Part shown: in pieces, positions 25,749 through 46,121 of the stretch | Layout of the letters: every line of letters starts with the position of its first letter | Numbering within the stretch: the stretch's first letter is position 1 | Assembly (NCBI RefSeq): GCF_027409185.1 | Contig: NC_084463.1 | Coordinates: 155,422,369-155,486,368, forward strand | DNA: 64,000 nt | Direction of reading: 5' to 3' | Origin: Cynocephalus volans | Taxonomy: Eukaryota > Chordata > Mammalia > Dermoptera > Cynocephalidae | Translations under genes and position numbers: made by a program | The notes under the pieces: generated by a model | Database searches by the model: none | The model's input: the letters and a program-made list of their open reading frames with translations, nothing else | Told to the model about the DNA's origin: nothing

Positions 25749-28324
25749 ACCTCTTTTATATATCATGAAACATTTATGCAAATACCCCTATAAAGTTTTA
25801 GAAAATTAACCAGCATCTTAAAAATATACACATCAGGACAAGAATTCAAATTATGTATGTTAATCTTAAGCATTCTATTAATGTATTTCATTACATGAAC
25901 AGATTAAACAGGAAAGAATTTGTCATTATTAGGCACCGTTCTGGGTGATTTACATAAATTCACCTTTTAATCTGTACAGCAATTTGCTGAGCAGTCAGGT
26001 GTCAAGGTAGCCAATTAGGATGACAAGCCAAGCTAAAATAAAGCCTTTTTCAAGAGGCAAAAAGCAGTGCTGATTCCCTAGAAAAGAAAGGGCTAGGAGG
26101 GAAAACATACTTAGTTAAAGTGGAGTGAAGGGTCTCAGCCAAGGCTATGGATAAGGAGGCCTGTGAATGGAGATGCCCAAGCTAAGAATGCAAATATGTT
26201 TAAGAACATGACTTGCCTGGAAAGGTAGGAGGGTTCTGAACCCTTGACGACAACTCTCTCCAAAAAATTTAGTGCAATGGCTGTGCACCAAGTCTGATGT
26301 GTGGAGGCAGCACCCCATTCCCCCTTCCTCCATGAAGCCTGCCGGGTAAAACCTTGAAGTTGCCTATGGTCCAGCCTGAAAGGTCGCACATAAGATTTAG
26401 GTCTGGAGCCAGAGTACCTAACTCTACCCCTTGCTTGTTTAGGGCCCTAGAAAAAAAGCATAGACCATTATGGACTTGAGTAAACTGGACATCAAAAGAA
26501 TGTGACCATAACCATTAATCTGTCAGAGGCAATAGCAGACTAGGGCTATGCTCAAATCACCCCAAGGAGGATAATCAGGCCAACCAGAGGCCGTGAGCCC
26601 CAAACATTACCAAGCTTGGAAAAGATGTCCCACAGCCCATCAGGGTCTATTCTAGAGAGCTAAGAGACCTTCTGTCTAAAACTAGTAACGGATTGTTCTA
26701 TGCTGCCAGATTCATTGATTCGGGTGCAACAGGAGGTGTTGACAACTGCATAGACCCTTTCTTGACTGGCCAGAAGAAGTTGAGAGTGATGCAGTAGCAC
26801 TACTTGGGCCAAGATGTTGAGGCTGGTTTGCTATGCCTCCAAAGCCAAGGTAGTATCACTAAAGGATTACAGTATCCTTTAAGTATCACATAAGGATTGA
26901 GGACATGTTGAACACAATTTTTTTCTGTTTGGATGACCCCAATAACCTCCTGGGTGTACATACAAGCAGAGGGTTGGGAATGCCGCCTAGAAACTCTCGT
27001 GAGTAACTGGGGCTGCCTAGCTTTGGAGCCCCCAACTTACTTGGAGTAGGGTGATATGCACAACCAAGAGGAGTGCTTTGAATATTTGGAATTCTCTCAT
27101 CAATGTCCCATACGTGCATGCTACATTGGTAGAACAAAGTTTTCCACAAAATAAATAGTATGTCGAGGAGGTACACATAGTGCTGGGAGTGTAAGAATCT
27201 TTGACTGCCATGGGGTCAAACAGGTGGAAGCTCCTCCAAGTGGCCAGAGTCCTTGAGTGGGACTGATGAACTGATATGGGGCAGGGAAGAGTGTAACAGA
27301 GGAGAAGGCTGCCATCAGCACGGCCAAAATAGGTCTGACAGTGGGTCCTGCATCCCCTCCAAAGGTGTTCCAGTTGCCCCCATCTTCGATGTGAGAGAGT
27401 TGACATTTAGGCAGGTATTTTGCTCCTGTGATGTTAGAGTCCTGTTTTAGAAATGCATTGGATACAGATTAATAAGGTTAGGGTACTTAAGGTACCAGAA
27501 ATGTCCATGGGTAGAGAAAAGTCTGTTTGTGGTATTCAGAAGTTTATCTGCAGGATAGGACGTTGGGTCACATATTTACTAGTTTGTCAAATTCAAGGTG
27601 GTGGCAACTGCCCAGGACTGGTGTACCAATAAATTCAGTGAGGCAGAGGACACATGAACTACTCTATGGGGGAAAGAGAAGAGAGGTTAGATATAAACTT
27701 TCTTCTCTCTACCTACTTTCTCCCCTACATCTGTGCTCTCAGGCCTGAAGTCAGTCATCCTGTCAGTGAAGGGAATGCCTCTCAATTGACTGAGACATAG
27801 ACAGTCTGTCCTGTATTGTAGGCAAAGGTAGTCCCATTGATACAGTGGTCAGGATGGTGCACCCAAATCTTCTGGCTTGGATCATTTTGTGCCTCAATAA
27901 AAATTTCTATTTAATAGACTGATATCCATATTATGTGGTTACAAAGGCAAAGTGGCAGGACCACCGTAAGGAAAATGTTTACCTTGAGACCTCAAATTGA
28001 TCGTCATTATTTTTGAGATCCTTGTAGGTAAAACCCATGATCTGTACTGGGGAGCAAATGACAAATAAGGTTAGTGCCTCCCAGTCCTTGCTGTTTAATG
28101 GGCACCCCGATTGGTCATGGATTTGAATCTTCTGTAGAAGAGTCAGAGGGGATGGAAGGTCCTTGCAGAGCTTTCCATGGAGATTGAGATGTAAATAATT
28201 GTAAAAGAAGGGTGTACAATTCAAGGAAAAGGATATACAGTTTGGTCAAATGTGTTGCAAGTGAGAACTATGCTTTGGGGGGAATTGCTGCATTGGGACC
28301 CAGACTACTCACCTGAGATGTGTG
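25749..28324. other. Intergenic; possible ERV-internal or low-copy sequence
   Basis: 26100-28300 is less AT-rich than its surroundings and has overlapping minus-strand frames at 27406-27017 and 28224-27979. None is long and none shows a motif I can name with safety. A degenerate retroviral interior is my best guess. Confidence 0.3.
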
Positions 28325-29760
28325 GTGTAAACAAGGGTTATCTTATTCCCTCCCATTAGCCACTTTAGCCTCTTCTAAATTGTCCATTAAAATGGGAAAG
28401 GACTTGAGCAGATATTTCTCCAAAGATTTACAAATGACCACCAAGCACGTGAAAAGATGCTCAATATCATTAGTCATTATGGGAGTGCAAATAAAAACCA
28501 CAATGAGATATCACTTCACAACCACTCAAATGGCAATGATAATAATATTAAAATAATCAAGAAATAACCAGTGCCAGCGAGGATGTGGAGAAATTGGAAC
28601 TCTTGTATGTTGCTGATGGAAATGTAAAATGGTGTGGCCACTGTGGAAAAGTTTGGCAGTTCCACTCCTAGGTGGTCCTGTAAGGAATAAAATTTAGGAC
28701 TGATATTATTTGCTGTCTTGACATGTGGTGAAACTGGAAGGGCTCTAATGGCCTAACTGTACATTTTCCTCCACACTCTGCTCCTGGGGATAAGGTCCCC
28801 TCTCATACAACCCTGTTTATCAAGAAGACCAGACACAGTTCTTACTTACCTCTGAATAGTGGGTTTCAGTTCCATGGTAGCCTGCAGAATCATTCAAACA
28901 AGCCAGTTATGTTCTCCTGTGGGAACTAGGGTCACCTCATCCTCTTGATACTACAATGCTTGTGTCCCACAGTCCCCGGTTATTCACTCTCTTCCTAAGT
29001 GATATTCTGTGTGATTCTATGTGGTGTGAAGTGTCTTCTTCCCAGTGGCTATGCGTATATGTACTAATAAATTGCCTTCAAGCTAATCTGTTCAGTGTCA
29101 GGTATCCTGTGTTTAGCTCTCACCATAACCCTAGGATAGAAATCTCTCCCTCAGCAATGGGGTAAATAGAAGGTGATTAAAACATAGGTGTATACCTCAA
29201 AGAATCGAAAATAGATATTCAAACAAATATTGTATCATAACATTCATAGTAGCACTGTTCCCAAAGATGGGAACAATCCAGATAGTGGAAACAACCCAAA
29301 TGTGCATGAGTGAATGGATGAGTAAATAAAATGTGGTATATTCATACAATGGAATATTACTCAGCCATAAAAAGGAATGAAGTGTTGATGCATGCTATGA
29401 TGTGAATGCATCTCAAAAACATTATGCTAAATGAAAGAATGCATACACAAAAGGTCACATATTGAATGATTCAGTTTTTATAAAATAGCCAAAGTAAGTA
29501 AATCCATAGAGATAGAAAGTAGATTAGCAGTTGCCAGGGGCTGGGAGAAGGGAGGAATGGAGAGTTCTCAATGGGCATAGGTTCTCCTTTGGGGGAGGGG
29601 TAATGAAAATATTTTGAAACTATAGAGGTGATGGTTGCACACATGTGAGTGCACTAAATGCCACTGAGTTATACACTTTGAAGTGGTTAATTTTATGTGA
29701 ATTCAACTTCTATAAAAATTATCAGTGATTTTCTTAACAGGAGATAAAAGCATGCAAGTT
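28325..29760 (+). mobile_element. L1 3' part, plus strand, interrupted by a solo LTR
   Basis: 28325-28672 matches L1 ORF2 C-terminus sequence (AAAGATGCTCAATATCATTA, CAATGAGATATCACTTCACA). The same element resumes at 29185 with CAACCCAAATGTGCATGAG and continues into the 3' UTR to about 29760. Many stops; dead. Confidence 0.8.
28673..29184 (+). mobile_element. Solo LTR nested in an L1, 4-bp target duplication
   Basis: The 512-bp block starts TGGTCC and ends AAAACA, with TAGG on both sides (28669-28672 and 29185-29188). A 4-bp duplication fits class I ERVs. It has an AATAAA near 29066. The L1 reading on both sides shows the exact empty site. Confidence 0.7.
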
Positions 29761-29786
29761 ATGGGAATTAGAAATTTCAGTATTAT

Positions 29787-30034
29787 TCAGAGGGATAAAT
29801 ACTGCATGTACTCACTCATATGTGGGAGCTAAGAGAGAAAGGAAGGAAGGAGAGAAAGACCACAGTAGTGCCGTGGTCTGACAGAGGGAGGGAACTTTCC
29901 TAGGGCTGCAAAGTGGAGTTGGGGGGAGAGGGGGAGCGGGAGGGAGATTGGGGGGCAATTGGGTGGGACATGGGGTAGAAAAGCAATTTCTGGTAATTTG
30001 TATCTCATGAATGTGCGTAATAAAAAATAATAAA
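29787..30034 (+). mobile_element. 5'-truncated L1 with target duplication
   Basis: L1 3' end only, starting before CATGTACTCACTCATATGTG and ending in an A-rich tail. Flanked by a 17-bp repeat, AGAAATTTCAGTATTAT at 29770-29786 and the same with one mismatch at 30035-30051. Confidence 0.8.
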
Positions 30035-30120
30035 AGAAATTTCAGTGTTATGTAAGGTACTAGTATGTCATAGCTATTTAAAATAACGATATGTTCACCT
30101 CTTGAATAATTAAGTAGACA

Positions 30121-30227
30121 GGGCTGGTGGTTAGCTCAGTTTGTTAGAGCACAGTGTTGTCACAGCAAGGTCAAGGGTCCAGATCCTTGCACTGGCCAGC
30201 TGCAAAATAATAATAGTAGTAGTAGTA

Positions 30228-30268
<41 letters not shown>
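30121..30268 (+). mobile_element. tRNA-Ile-like SINE monomer with (TAA)n tail
   Basis: Shows the A-box-like TTAGCTCAGTTTGTTAGAGC and a B-box-like part, then a microsatellite of TAG and TAA triplets from about 30206 to 30268. Not a working tRNA gene: stem pairing and anticodon arm are degraded. Confidence 0.8.
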
Positions 30269-30269
<1 letters not shown>

Positions 30270-30395
30270 TAAACAGAAAAGTATTGTCAAATAAAATCCA
30301 CTGATATGGTCCTTGTAAATTTAATCTACTTTAATGCCCTCATTCCCAAATATGATTTAAGCAACAGACACTTGAAAATAAAATCCTATTAATTT

Positions 30396-31136
30396 AATTT
30401 TTTTTTAACAGCATCTGGCAACTTTTTATTGAGTGATAAAAACAAACCTGCAATTATAAAACAGTTTTATAAGGCATACATGTGCCAGCCTGCCTGGCCT
30501 TCTTGTTGGCACCATTTATATAATTCATTTCATTGCACCTGGGAATTTATTATCTTTATCTGATGCTTATTTTTTTAATTGAATCATAATTGATTATACA
30601 TATTTTGGGGGTTCAACGTTGATGTATGTTGATCAAATCAATATTATTAGCATATACATTACTACAAATCATACTCATTTTTTATGCCCCTTGTCCAATC
30701 TCTCCCCATCCTTCTCTCCCTCCCCCCTCCCACCACTGATAACCCTAGATTTCTTCTCTCCCTCTGAAAGAGTAATGGTTACTCTGTTGATTTGTTGCCT
30801 AGATGATCTGTCCAGTGCTGAGAGAGGTGTGTTCAGGTCCCCCACTACTATTGTGGAGCAGATGCTTCTTCTGTCACTCTGGAATGGGCTTTGTAGAGAG
30901 AGACATCCTCTTCTTTTCTTTGGTCTCTGCTGGTGACTCTCCATGTGTCAATGCACTCGAGTGGCTGGCAGACCATCTGCACGGTGGTTGTGGCATCTAG
31001 CCACTTTTGTGGTGGCTGTGGTGGGCCACGCACATGGAGGTGATGTTTTTGGCGTGCTCCTTGCCTGGTTGTGGGAGGAGGGGTCAGTCCCCAGCTCCAT
31101 TTCTCAGGACGCTCAGGCAAGCCCTGTGGCAATGGC
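30396..31136 (-). mobile_element. Rearranged L1 with probable 3' transduction
   Basis: The 16-bp target duplication AAAATCCTATTAATTT stands at 30380-30395 and 31137-31152. Between them, read on the minus strand, are a GC-rich 5' part, a short ORF2 endonuclease piece ([19 protein letters not shown]), then a direct jump to the L1 3' UTR (to about 30571), then about 165 bp of non-L1 sequence with its own AATAAA, then poly(A). A has the empty site. Confidence 0.7.
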
Positions 31137-31962
31137 AAAATCCTATTAATTTTAAACAACATGCAATGTGATAAAGATATTTAGTAAATAAAGGAATTTT
31201 ATTATTTAGTAATGAAGTAAGAGCCTTACCTTGAATTTTCTGATGTTCACAGATGTAACTTTTTGTTTCTTGTTACCTCAGTTCTTAATTCTGAAGGTTT
31301 GTATCGCTAAATTTGACATTCTCTTAGAATCTGAGGCAATCTGTGTGACATGCTATGTAATTTCTAAGATAACTTGCTAGGCTTTTACCTTTGAGATAGA
31401 GCTTTTTAGAGGTTGGTTTCTGCCAAAATATGCAGCCAGGTGATATTGTTAGCCTCGTCCATTATCCCTTTCTCTTAAGATTTTTCATTACTAGGTTTAA
31501 CTGTCCAAAAGTGCCCTTTGAGAACCTTTTTTCAGCAACCTGGATAAATACACATTCATAATAAAATGCCTTTTGAGAAAGCAAAATTAAACCAGAAAGT
31601 GGTGTTTTTCCAAAGCTTAAACCACAACAGGTGTGTGGATTTTTTTTTTTTCTTTCTTTCTTTCATTCTTTTTTTTTTTTTTTTTTCTTTTTACCTTGAA
31701 TTGGAATCTCCTGGAGCTGGTTACAAGTACAGATTATTGCATCTTGTCTCAGGCTTACTGAATCACATGTTATGTAAGACAATTTCAGACACATCCATGT
31801 TTGGGGAAGACACAATGGTAGAGGGTACAGTCTAGAACCACTTTTCCCATTCTTTCCCCTGATTTTCTGATTTACGATTTTAACTTCAGCTGTGAGAATG
31901 AAAAGCCAGAACTGTGCTTTCCAGAATGATAAATCATCACCTACAGCTGAAGACGCTAGAGG

Positions 31963-31970
31963 TTTATAAA
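31963..31970 (+). promoter_or_regulatory. TATA box of gene B
   Basis: TTTATAAA 68 nt before the start codon. Upstream, GATAAATCATCACC and ACAGCTGAAGA are shared with gene C, and a CACCTG E-box follows directly at 31971-31976. Known oocyte genes are often driven through E-boxes by FIGLA; that link is inference here. Confidence 0.65.
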
Positions 31971-32037
31971 CACCTGCAGAGGCCTAATTTCCTCGATTGC
32001 CTGTTTCCTGTGATACCGTGGACTGAGCTCTGAAGCC

Positions 32038-39191
<7,154 letters not shown>

Positions 39192-39414
39192 GAATTAAGC
39201 TATAAATTCTTAATATCTGGACAGTGAAGTAACCCTACTAATCCTGGTGCTTGCCTGCTGGAGGACTTCACTACCTCTAAGAAGTTGGATGTATGCCTAT
39301 AGATATCATCTTTTACCATTTCAAATATGATCTTTTTAAATGAAAAACTTGCTCTACTGTCCATATTTATAAACTCTTTGGGGAGAAAGGAGCTTTCCTA
39401 GATTTTAAATTTTT

Positions 39415-39420
39415 AATAAA
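39415..39420 (+). promoter_or_regulatory. Poly(A) signal of gene B
   Basis: AATAAA 224 nt after the stop; corresponding hexamers stand after A (24007) and C (60380). Confidence 0.75.
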
Positions 39421-39974
39421 GGCACTTTATTTTTTAAAAAGCTTTGCAATTCTTAGCAGTTATTTCTATTTTTCAAAAAAGAGAGAAAACTTAAATCCTG
39501 AGTTACTGGGCATTGTAAAGCATGGGGCAATTGCATTTTTGCAAATAAGCTTATTTATCATAATCTGTTCTGCTGACAATTGATTAGTTAGTGTAATCTA
39601 ATTCTCCAATTAATCCCCATTTCACTTCCTTCTAGTGATATGTGTAAAATAAGACAAAATTTTCTTTATATCTGGTTTAGAAATAAGACTGTTCAATTCT
39701 CTGCTTTCATCTTTTCTGTATTTTTCCCTCCCTGCCTCACTTTCTATGTGGTAGTAATTTCAAGTCAGTTTGAGAATTTAGGTTCATCCATTTTTAAAAA
39801 AAGACTGGAATTTAGAAGAAATAAAATTCTAGTTGGTATCTTCAAATTTGATTTCTTCAAAAACGAATCTTCCTTGTCCAAACATCTTTACTCTTAAAGC
39901 AGTGGATTAACTAGTAATGTTTGAAAAACCCTGTAAAATTCTCTTGCTCTTAGGGGTTGTTTTAAAACCATTTA

Positions 39975-40260
39975 CTCCTAATTTCTGTATTATGAATCAG
40001 TAGACAAAATTTACAAGGGAGTCATAATTGCAATAAACTCTTTATTCCTGGTAAAGCTGTCAAACACATTAGTCCCCTGGATAAATGAGGCTTCTTTTGA
40101 ATCTCTGCCCTTCCTTGACTTAACCAACCAATTGGTCCTAGGGAGGACTCCTGCATTTTAGATTTTCCAAGATGCTAGGAGACCTGGAGCCAGGCAGATT
40201 CCAAGAGAGACCAGCAAAAATCCAGGCAAGTGTGTAGAGCAACTCCCTCTCTTCTCAGCA
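39975..40260. repeat. Conserved block downstream of gene B
   Basis: Counterpart of 24545-24785, with long exact matches such as GGATAAATGAGGCTTC and GTGTGTAGAGCAACTCCC. Confidence 0.55.
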
Positions 40261-41427
40261 AAGAGCTGAAGACTAAATTATGATGAAAAATTGAGAGAAT
40301 GAATAGAGTTCTCAAATGCTGTTCTTTCTTGGGGAATGCAGTAAATAAATATGCTCCCCACAGCTGTCTTGCTCTGCTGTCTTCTATTTATTCTCTAATG
40401 TATTTTTCCCCTTTTTAATAAGCCCCTGAGAGAATTTACTGACCCAATATGGACTATTCCTAGGCCTGTATATAAAAATGAGCTTCATTTCAATTTATAA
40501 GGAAATACTATTCATTTCTCCTCTGGAGAAAAATGTCACCTATTTCTGAGTAAATTTGGGGACAATTTGTTTTAGGTGTTTCTGCAGTTTCTCATGTCAA
40601 TGAAAGACTCATACATATAAAGTATATGTACCTTATTTCCCAATTCTTTCACTTTAAGTGTCTTTGTTAGACTTATGTTGCTTTAATTTTAGAAAACCAA
40701 GAGTTGAGGGAAACTCTACAAAGTGGTTTAAAAAAGAAATTAAAAGCAAAATAAAATAGGTCTTTATAAATAAAGGTGTCATGTGTGGAAATCATTGCTG
40801 TAGTACCTATTAGTCAATCTCTCCCAGAGGTGTCATAGGTCGAAGGAATGATGTTCCAGTCACAGATTTAAATCTACATACAGCAAGAAGCAAGGGGAAA
40901 GAAGGGTGCGGTAGAGAGAGAATGCATTTAGGATAGAGTGCAAGCAGAATGGAAGAGCACAGTACTGGAATCCTCGGATGTGTACTATTCATATAGTATC
41001 CTTATTTCTGCATCATCCTTCTCCACTGATCATGTGATTATGAGGTTACAAGCACCAGAGTTGAGGATTGAGCAAGTGGGCTCCAGACAGAAGGTGTCCA
41101 GAGTCAGTGATGTGTGTTAGCTCTATCAGGACAATGCAAGGGCAAGTTCCCTGGTCACAGCTGTAACTCACCAATTAGTGTGATGTGCTGCCACGGGATT
41201 TATCTGTGCCTGTTTTTTTTTTGAGGGTGGGAGGAAGAGTACAATTCATACGGGGCCATAATGTGACAATATTAGTTATCACCGATGGGTGAGCAATGTG
41301 TGTTATGGACATGTTAGGTCAAAGGTGGCATAAACGACTTGTTCTTTCTATTTCTCCACGTAAAACTAATGCTTTTTCCATATTTTCTATTCTGTATATT
41401 TTTGGCATTTTTTCCAGTTATAATCTG

Positions 41428-41459
41428 TATTAGTAAGGGTTCTCCAGAGCACCAGAATA

Positions 41460-41498
<39 letters not shown>

Positions 41499-41835
41499 AG
41501 TGATGAAGTCCCAGTCTTATGCTGAAGGCCTGAGAACCAGGAACACCAATGCTGTAAGTCTCAGCCTGAGGGCAGGAGAAAAGATCAATATCCCAGCTCA
41601 AGATTTCAGGCAGAGACAGTTCTCCCCTCCTCTGCCTTTTTGTTCTATTTAGAGTCTCAATGGATTGGATGATGCACACCTACATCGTGGATGGCATTAC
41701 TCAGCCTACCTGTTCACATGCTAATCCCATCCAGAAACACCCTCATGAATGCACCCAGAAATAACGTTTAACCAAAGATATGGGCACCCTGTGGCTCCAT
41801 CAAAGTGACACATAAAATTAATCATCACACTAACT
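41428..41835. mobile_element. Old dispersed repeat with (TA)n tract
   Basis: Begins near TAGTAAGGGTTCTCCAGAGC, includes a TA microsatellite at about 41463-41490, and ends near TTAATCATCACAC. Present in B and absent from the matching part of C. Family not named. Confidence 0.5.
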
Positions 41836-42199
41836 CATCTATGTTTAATAAATCTTGTTAACTCTGTGGTGGTTCACAAACTTCTTACTCATTTTTCTGC
41901 ACTTAAGATATTCTATGAATTTGCCTGTAAGTTACTTAGATCTAAGCTTATTACTACTTATTAGTTTTGACCATTTTGTCTTCTTGCCTCTATAGCAGAA
42001 TTCAGTATTCTCAATAATTAACTGAATTGTTACAGAATTATCATAAACTTTAATGCTAGAAGATTATAGACCAGTAGCATTATAACATTCTGAAAGAATT
42101 ATGTATGAGAAAGATATTTTTGAATATATTTGGCCTTAAAATATTAACCTTAGCCTCTACAGATGTGAAGATATCCAACAGAAAAACAAAATAAGAATT

Positions 42200-45175
42200 G
42201 TAATAGAACTGGAAGTCCTAGTCAGAACAATGAGAAAAAAAATAAATAAAAATCGCCCAAATGGGAAAGGAAGAAGTAAAATTATCTGTTTGCAGATGAC
42301 ATGTGATTTTATATATAGAAAATCCAAAGAATCCACAAAACAGCTACTAGAGCTAATAAATGAATTCAGCAAGATCTAGGGTAAAGGTTGATGCACAAAA
42401 ATCAATAATAGTCAACATTAAAAGAAGTCTTAATACATTTCAAAGGAATAAAATCATATGAAATATATTGTATTTTCTGATACAAAAGGATGCATTCAGA
42501 ATTCAAAATTTTTAAAAAGATATTTAAAAATAACCATGTGTGTAAATTGAATGTCTTTATCAAAAAAAAGCTCATACTTGTAATTAGAAAATATTTTAAA
42601 TTAAAATGATTACCAAAATGCCATAGGTCAAAATCTGTGCGATGTAACTAAATCAGCATTTAGGAAGAAATTTATAGCATGCAATGTATGCATTAGAAAA
42701 GAGGAAAGGCTTAGAAGTATACACTAAGCCATCTCAAGACATTTGTAGAGAAAAATTAAAGAATAAAAAAGTGCATAGATTAAAAATGCTGTAAACCAAC
42801 TATAAAACAAGTCATGATGATTCTTTAAATGTCTGGAATGAAAAAGAGGCATCACATTAAGCAGATAATAAAAACAGAACAATTTTATAGCAGTACATCT
42901 GAAATGTTAGATGATACTGACAAATGCTTGGAAATATACTACTAAAACTGACTCTGGAATCATTTTTTTTTTTAAAAAGCAATAGTCCTATAGCCATTAA
43001 ATTATCAAAACCCTTCCATAAATTGAAGTTCAGGCCTAGTTTGCTTCATTTTATATTTCTACCAAACATTTAAGAAGAAAATAATTTCAATCTAATTAAA
43101 CTCTTAAAGAGAATTAAGAAAGAGGAAACAATTTCTACCTTGTTTTATACTTAGGATAATCTTGATAAAACCTGATAAAAACAATAACAGAAGAAAATAT
43201 GCCATTTTTACCAATGATTACAGATGTAAACATTTTAAACAAAATGCTAGAAAAACCATTCAGGAATATATAAATAAAAATAATGCATGATAACTAATTT
43301 GGTTTGCAGCAATAATGAAATTTGGATTAAATATTAGAAACATTTATCACACTTTCACCCCAATACCAGATTAATGGATGCTATAGTCATTTCAGTAGAT
43401 GCAGTAAGAATGTTTGACAAAATTCATCATTCGATAAAATTGAGTACACAATATAAAGAAACTTCCCTAATTTGGTAAAGTTTAACTAAAATACCCTACT
43501 TCAAACATCATGCTTTTTATGGTGAAATGCTAATAACTTTCCCTCTGAGATCAGAAATAAGGCAAGGGTATCTACTCTTACCACTTTCGTTCAACTCTAT
43601 TGTTGGAGGTTCTAGGTAAGATTAAGGAATAAAAGATAAAATAGAAATAAAACTCAGATGTCCACAGATGAATAATTTTGCATGTAGAAAATACACAAGA
43701 ATACACAGAAAAACTATTAGAGTTAACAGTTTACAAAAAGCAACTGGAATTTGTATTAGCAACAGTGAAAAAATAGAAAAAAATTATAGGATGAGAAAAT
43801 ATATACAAGAACTCTAAATAGAAAATTATAAAAGTTTATTCTTAGGCATTAATGAAGACCTAAATCAATAGAGAGATCGTATGTTCATGGGTTTAAGATT
43901 CATGGATTTTAGATTGACTCTAATCCCCCCCAAATCAAAACTTTTTTACAAATGAAATTTGGCATGAAGGTTTTAAGATTTATATAGAATGGCAACTGAT
44001 CAAATATAGCCAAACACTCTTAAACAGAGAAAAAGGAGGACTTACTATATCACATAGAAAGATAAAGTAAAAATTGATAAAGTTAGTCAATATTAGTAAA
44101 GAATATACAAATAAGCCCATCAACAAAACATAGGCCTGGAAATACTGTACACATATACAAACCCTTGATTTGTTATGAACAGACTGCAGATAGGTAGAGA
44201 CAGACTTTTTAAAAAATGGGACTGGGATACTTGGATATTCATTTGAAAATATGTATGGTCAAACACCTTATTGTATTGCTACAAACAATTATATTGCTAA
44301 GTGACTATGCCAACTGTCAGGTTAGGGCCATGATTACGCTAATTGTATGGGTAGGCATTTCATAACTAAAGCCGAAACATTTCATTATTTTAGTTATACT
44401 AAGCTTCTATTTGTATTGTCACAGCTAGAGGTTGCAGACCCTTCGAGCCCATTGTACAGACTGGGTCAACAGACCTCTCATATGCCAGGCAGAGTCACCA
44501 GACCCCTCACATGCCAGGCTGGGTCATAGACCCCTCACGTGCAGGTCCACGCTAGGGAATTGGGAAAGATCCCGGGAGCTATTGGCAGATGACATGAGCT
44601 TAGTCCTCAGCAGCAGCAGAAGCAGTGGTGGTGGCCTCTGGTGGCATCCCAGGGGCCCGGGCAGCAGCAACAGCCTCCAGCAGCAGTATTGGTCTCTCTG
44701 TGGCACCCCCAGGGTGGAGGGGGCACTGTGGATCAGAGCTATTCGTCCTTTATACTTAAGTCCATAACCCAAGACACCTGGATACACATGTGCAATTACA
44801 TTAGATAATAACCAAGGAACACCTGGACGCACGTGCATATTTACATCAAATGCTCGGCAAGATTCTGAACATCTGAGGGGCCCTGACCATTTTCCTATAT
44901 TTTCCCTACACTTGCCTATTCAAAAAAATTAATTTCAAGTGGATTAAGAATTTAAATATAAAGAGCATAACTGTAAAACTTTGACAAGTAAATCTCTTCC
45001 TGATTTTGGTGTAAGAAAGGCTTATTAAAGAAAACACAAAAAAACTTACCATGAAGAAAAAAATTCATTAGCCTGAGATGTTAATAGTGCTGAGGTTAAG
45101 AAGTTCTGCTCTAGGCCCCTAGCAGAGGTAGAGAGTCATCCTTGATTAGCTCCCATTTATGTATCCCAGAAGTAT
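42200..45175 (+). mobile_element. Rearranged plus-strand L1 between duplicons B and C
   Basis: Reverse-transcriptase sequence around CTGTTTGCAGATGACATGTG (42287) appears before ORF2 parts that normally lie upstream of it (TTTCTACCAAACATTTAAG near 43056), so pieces are out of order. L1 reading resumes after the LTR near 44911. Many frameshifts. Confidence 0.7.
44272..44910 (-). mobile_element. Solo LTR inside the L1
   Basis: Bounded by TGTATTGC and CCCTACA; L1 sequence stands on both sides. On the minus strand AAGTATAAAGG (44760-44750) is a TATA-like site. It contains a three-fold degenerate repeat (CAGACC..CTCA..ATGCCAGGC) at 44470-44545 and CAG-rich stretches. Flanks CTTA and CTTG may be a decayed 4-bp duplication. 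Confidence 0.6.
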
Positions 45176-46097
45176 CACCCTAGTTATATTACAATAAAAA
45201 TATCAAGTGGAAAGAACTTTCACTTGAGGTTTCTGACCATCGTAGACATATCTTTTTACTTGTTGTTTGCTACATGAACACATAGTCCTGGAGATTCTTA
45301 TAGATACTTATGATAATATTTATTAGCAAGTATATTGCACTTAGAAGCAGTCACAATCTATGTGACATGCTATGTAATTTCTAGAGAATTTATTAAACTC
45401 TTGCTTTTGAGATAGCACTGCTTTGATGGTTGGTCTCCACCGAAATATCAAGGTAGGTCAAATCATTTCCTCATCCATAATCCCTCTCTCTGTCAGGTTT
45501 TACATGCTGGTTTTACTGGGCAAAACTTCTCTCATGAACTTTTCTTCAGCAAACTGGAAATGTACAAATTCAAGATAAAATACTTTTGTGAAAGCAAAAT
45601 TAAAACAGAAAGCAGTGTTTCTCAAACTTTAGTCCACAGTTTTGCAAATTTGTTACCTGAATTGGAATCTTCTGGAGCTTGTTAGGACAGATGGGCTCAT
45701 TGGGTCAGAATCATTGGCTGTGAGGCTGGGAAATCAACTTTTTCAGAAGACCCCAGAGTGATTAAGATATACAATATTATCAATGAAATAATGAACTATT
45801 CTTTTGTATTATCCTAATTGAAACTCCTCATATCATCTTGCAAAGCCCTGCTCTTAACAGTCCAACACATACATGTCAAATATTACATAAGACACCATTT
45901 CAGGCACACCATATGCTCGGGGAAGACATAATTAGGAGAAGGGTATAGTCCTGAACCACTTTTTTCACATTTTCCCTGATTTTCTGAATTATGATTATAA
46001 TGATTTCAGCTGTGAGGAGGAGTATTAGCAATGTGCTGAGGTCTCCTCAGTGCTTTCCAGAATGATAAATCATCACCCACAGCTGAAGAGGTAGAGG

Positions 46098-46105
46098 TTT
46101 ATAAA
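46098..46105 (+). promoter_or_regulatory. TATA box of gene C
   Basis: TTTATAAA with the upstream block GATAAATCATCACC shared with gene B. It lies farther from the ATG than in B because of a duplication in the leader. Confidence 0.65.
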
Positions 46106-46121
46106 GCTCTACTTCCGTCAG

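Noticed and set aside
30675..30944. Spliced-and-reinserted L1 (endonuclease joined to 3' UTR)
   Set aside because: The point of junction has no GT donor in the related L1 at 57180, so a deletion is more likely than splicing.
44347..44838. Overlapping frames of 60-111 codons on both strands
   Set aside because: All lie in a solo LTR with CAG-rich tracts.
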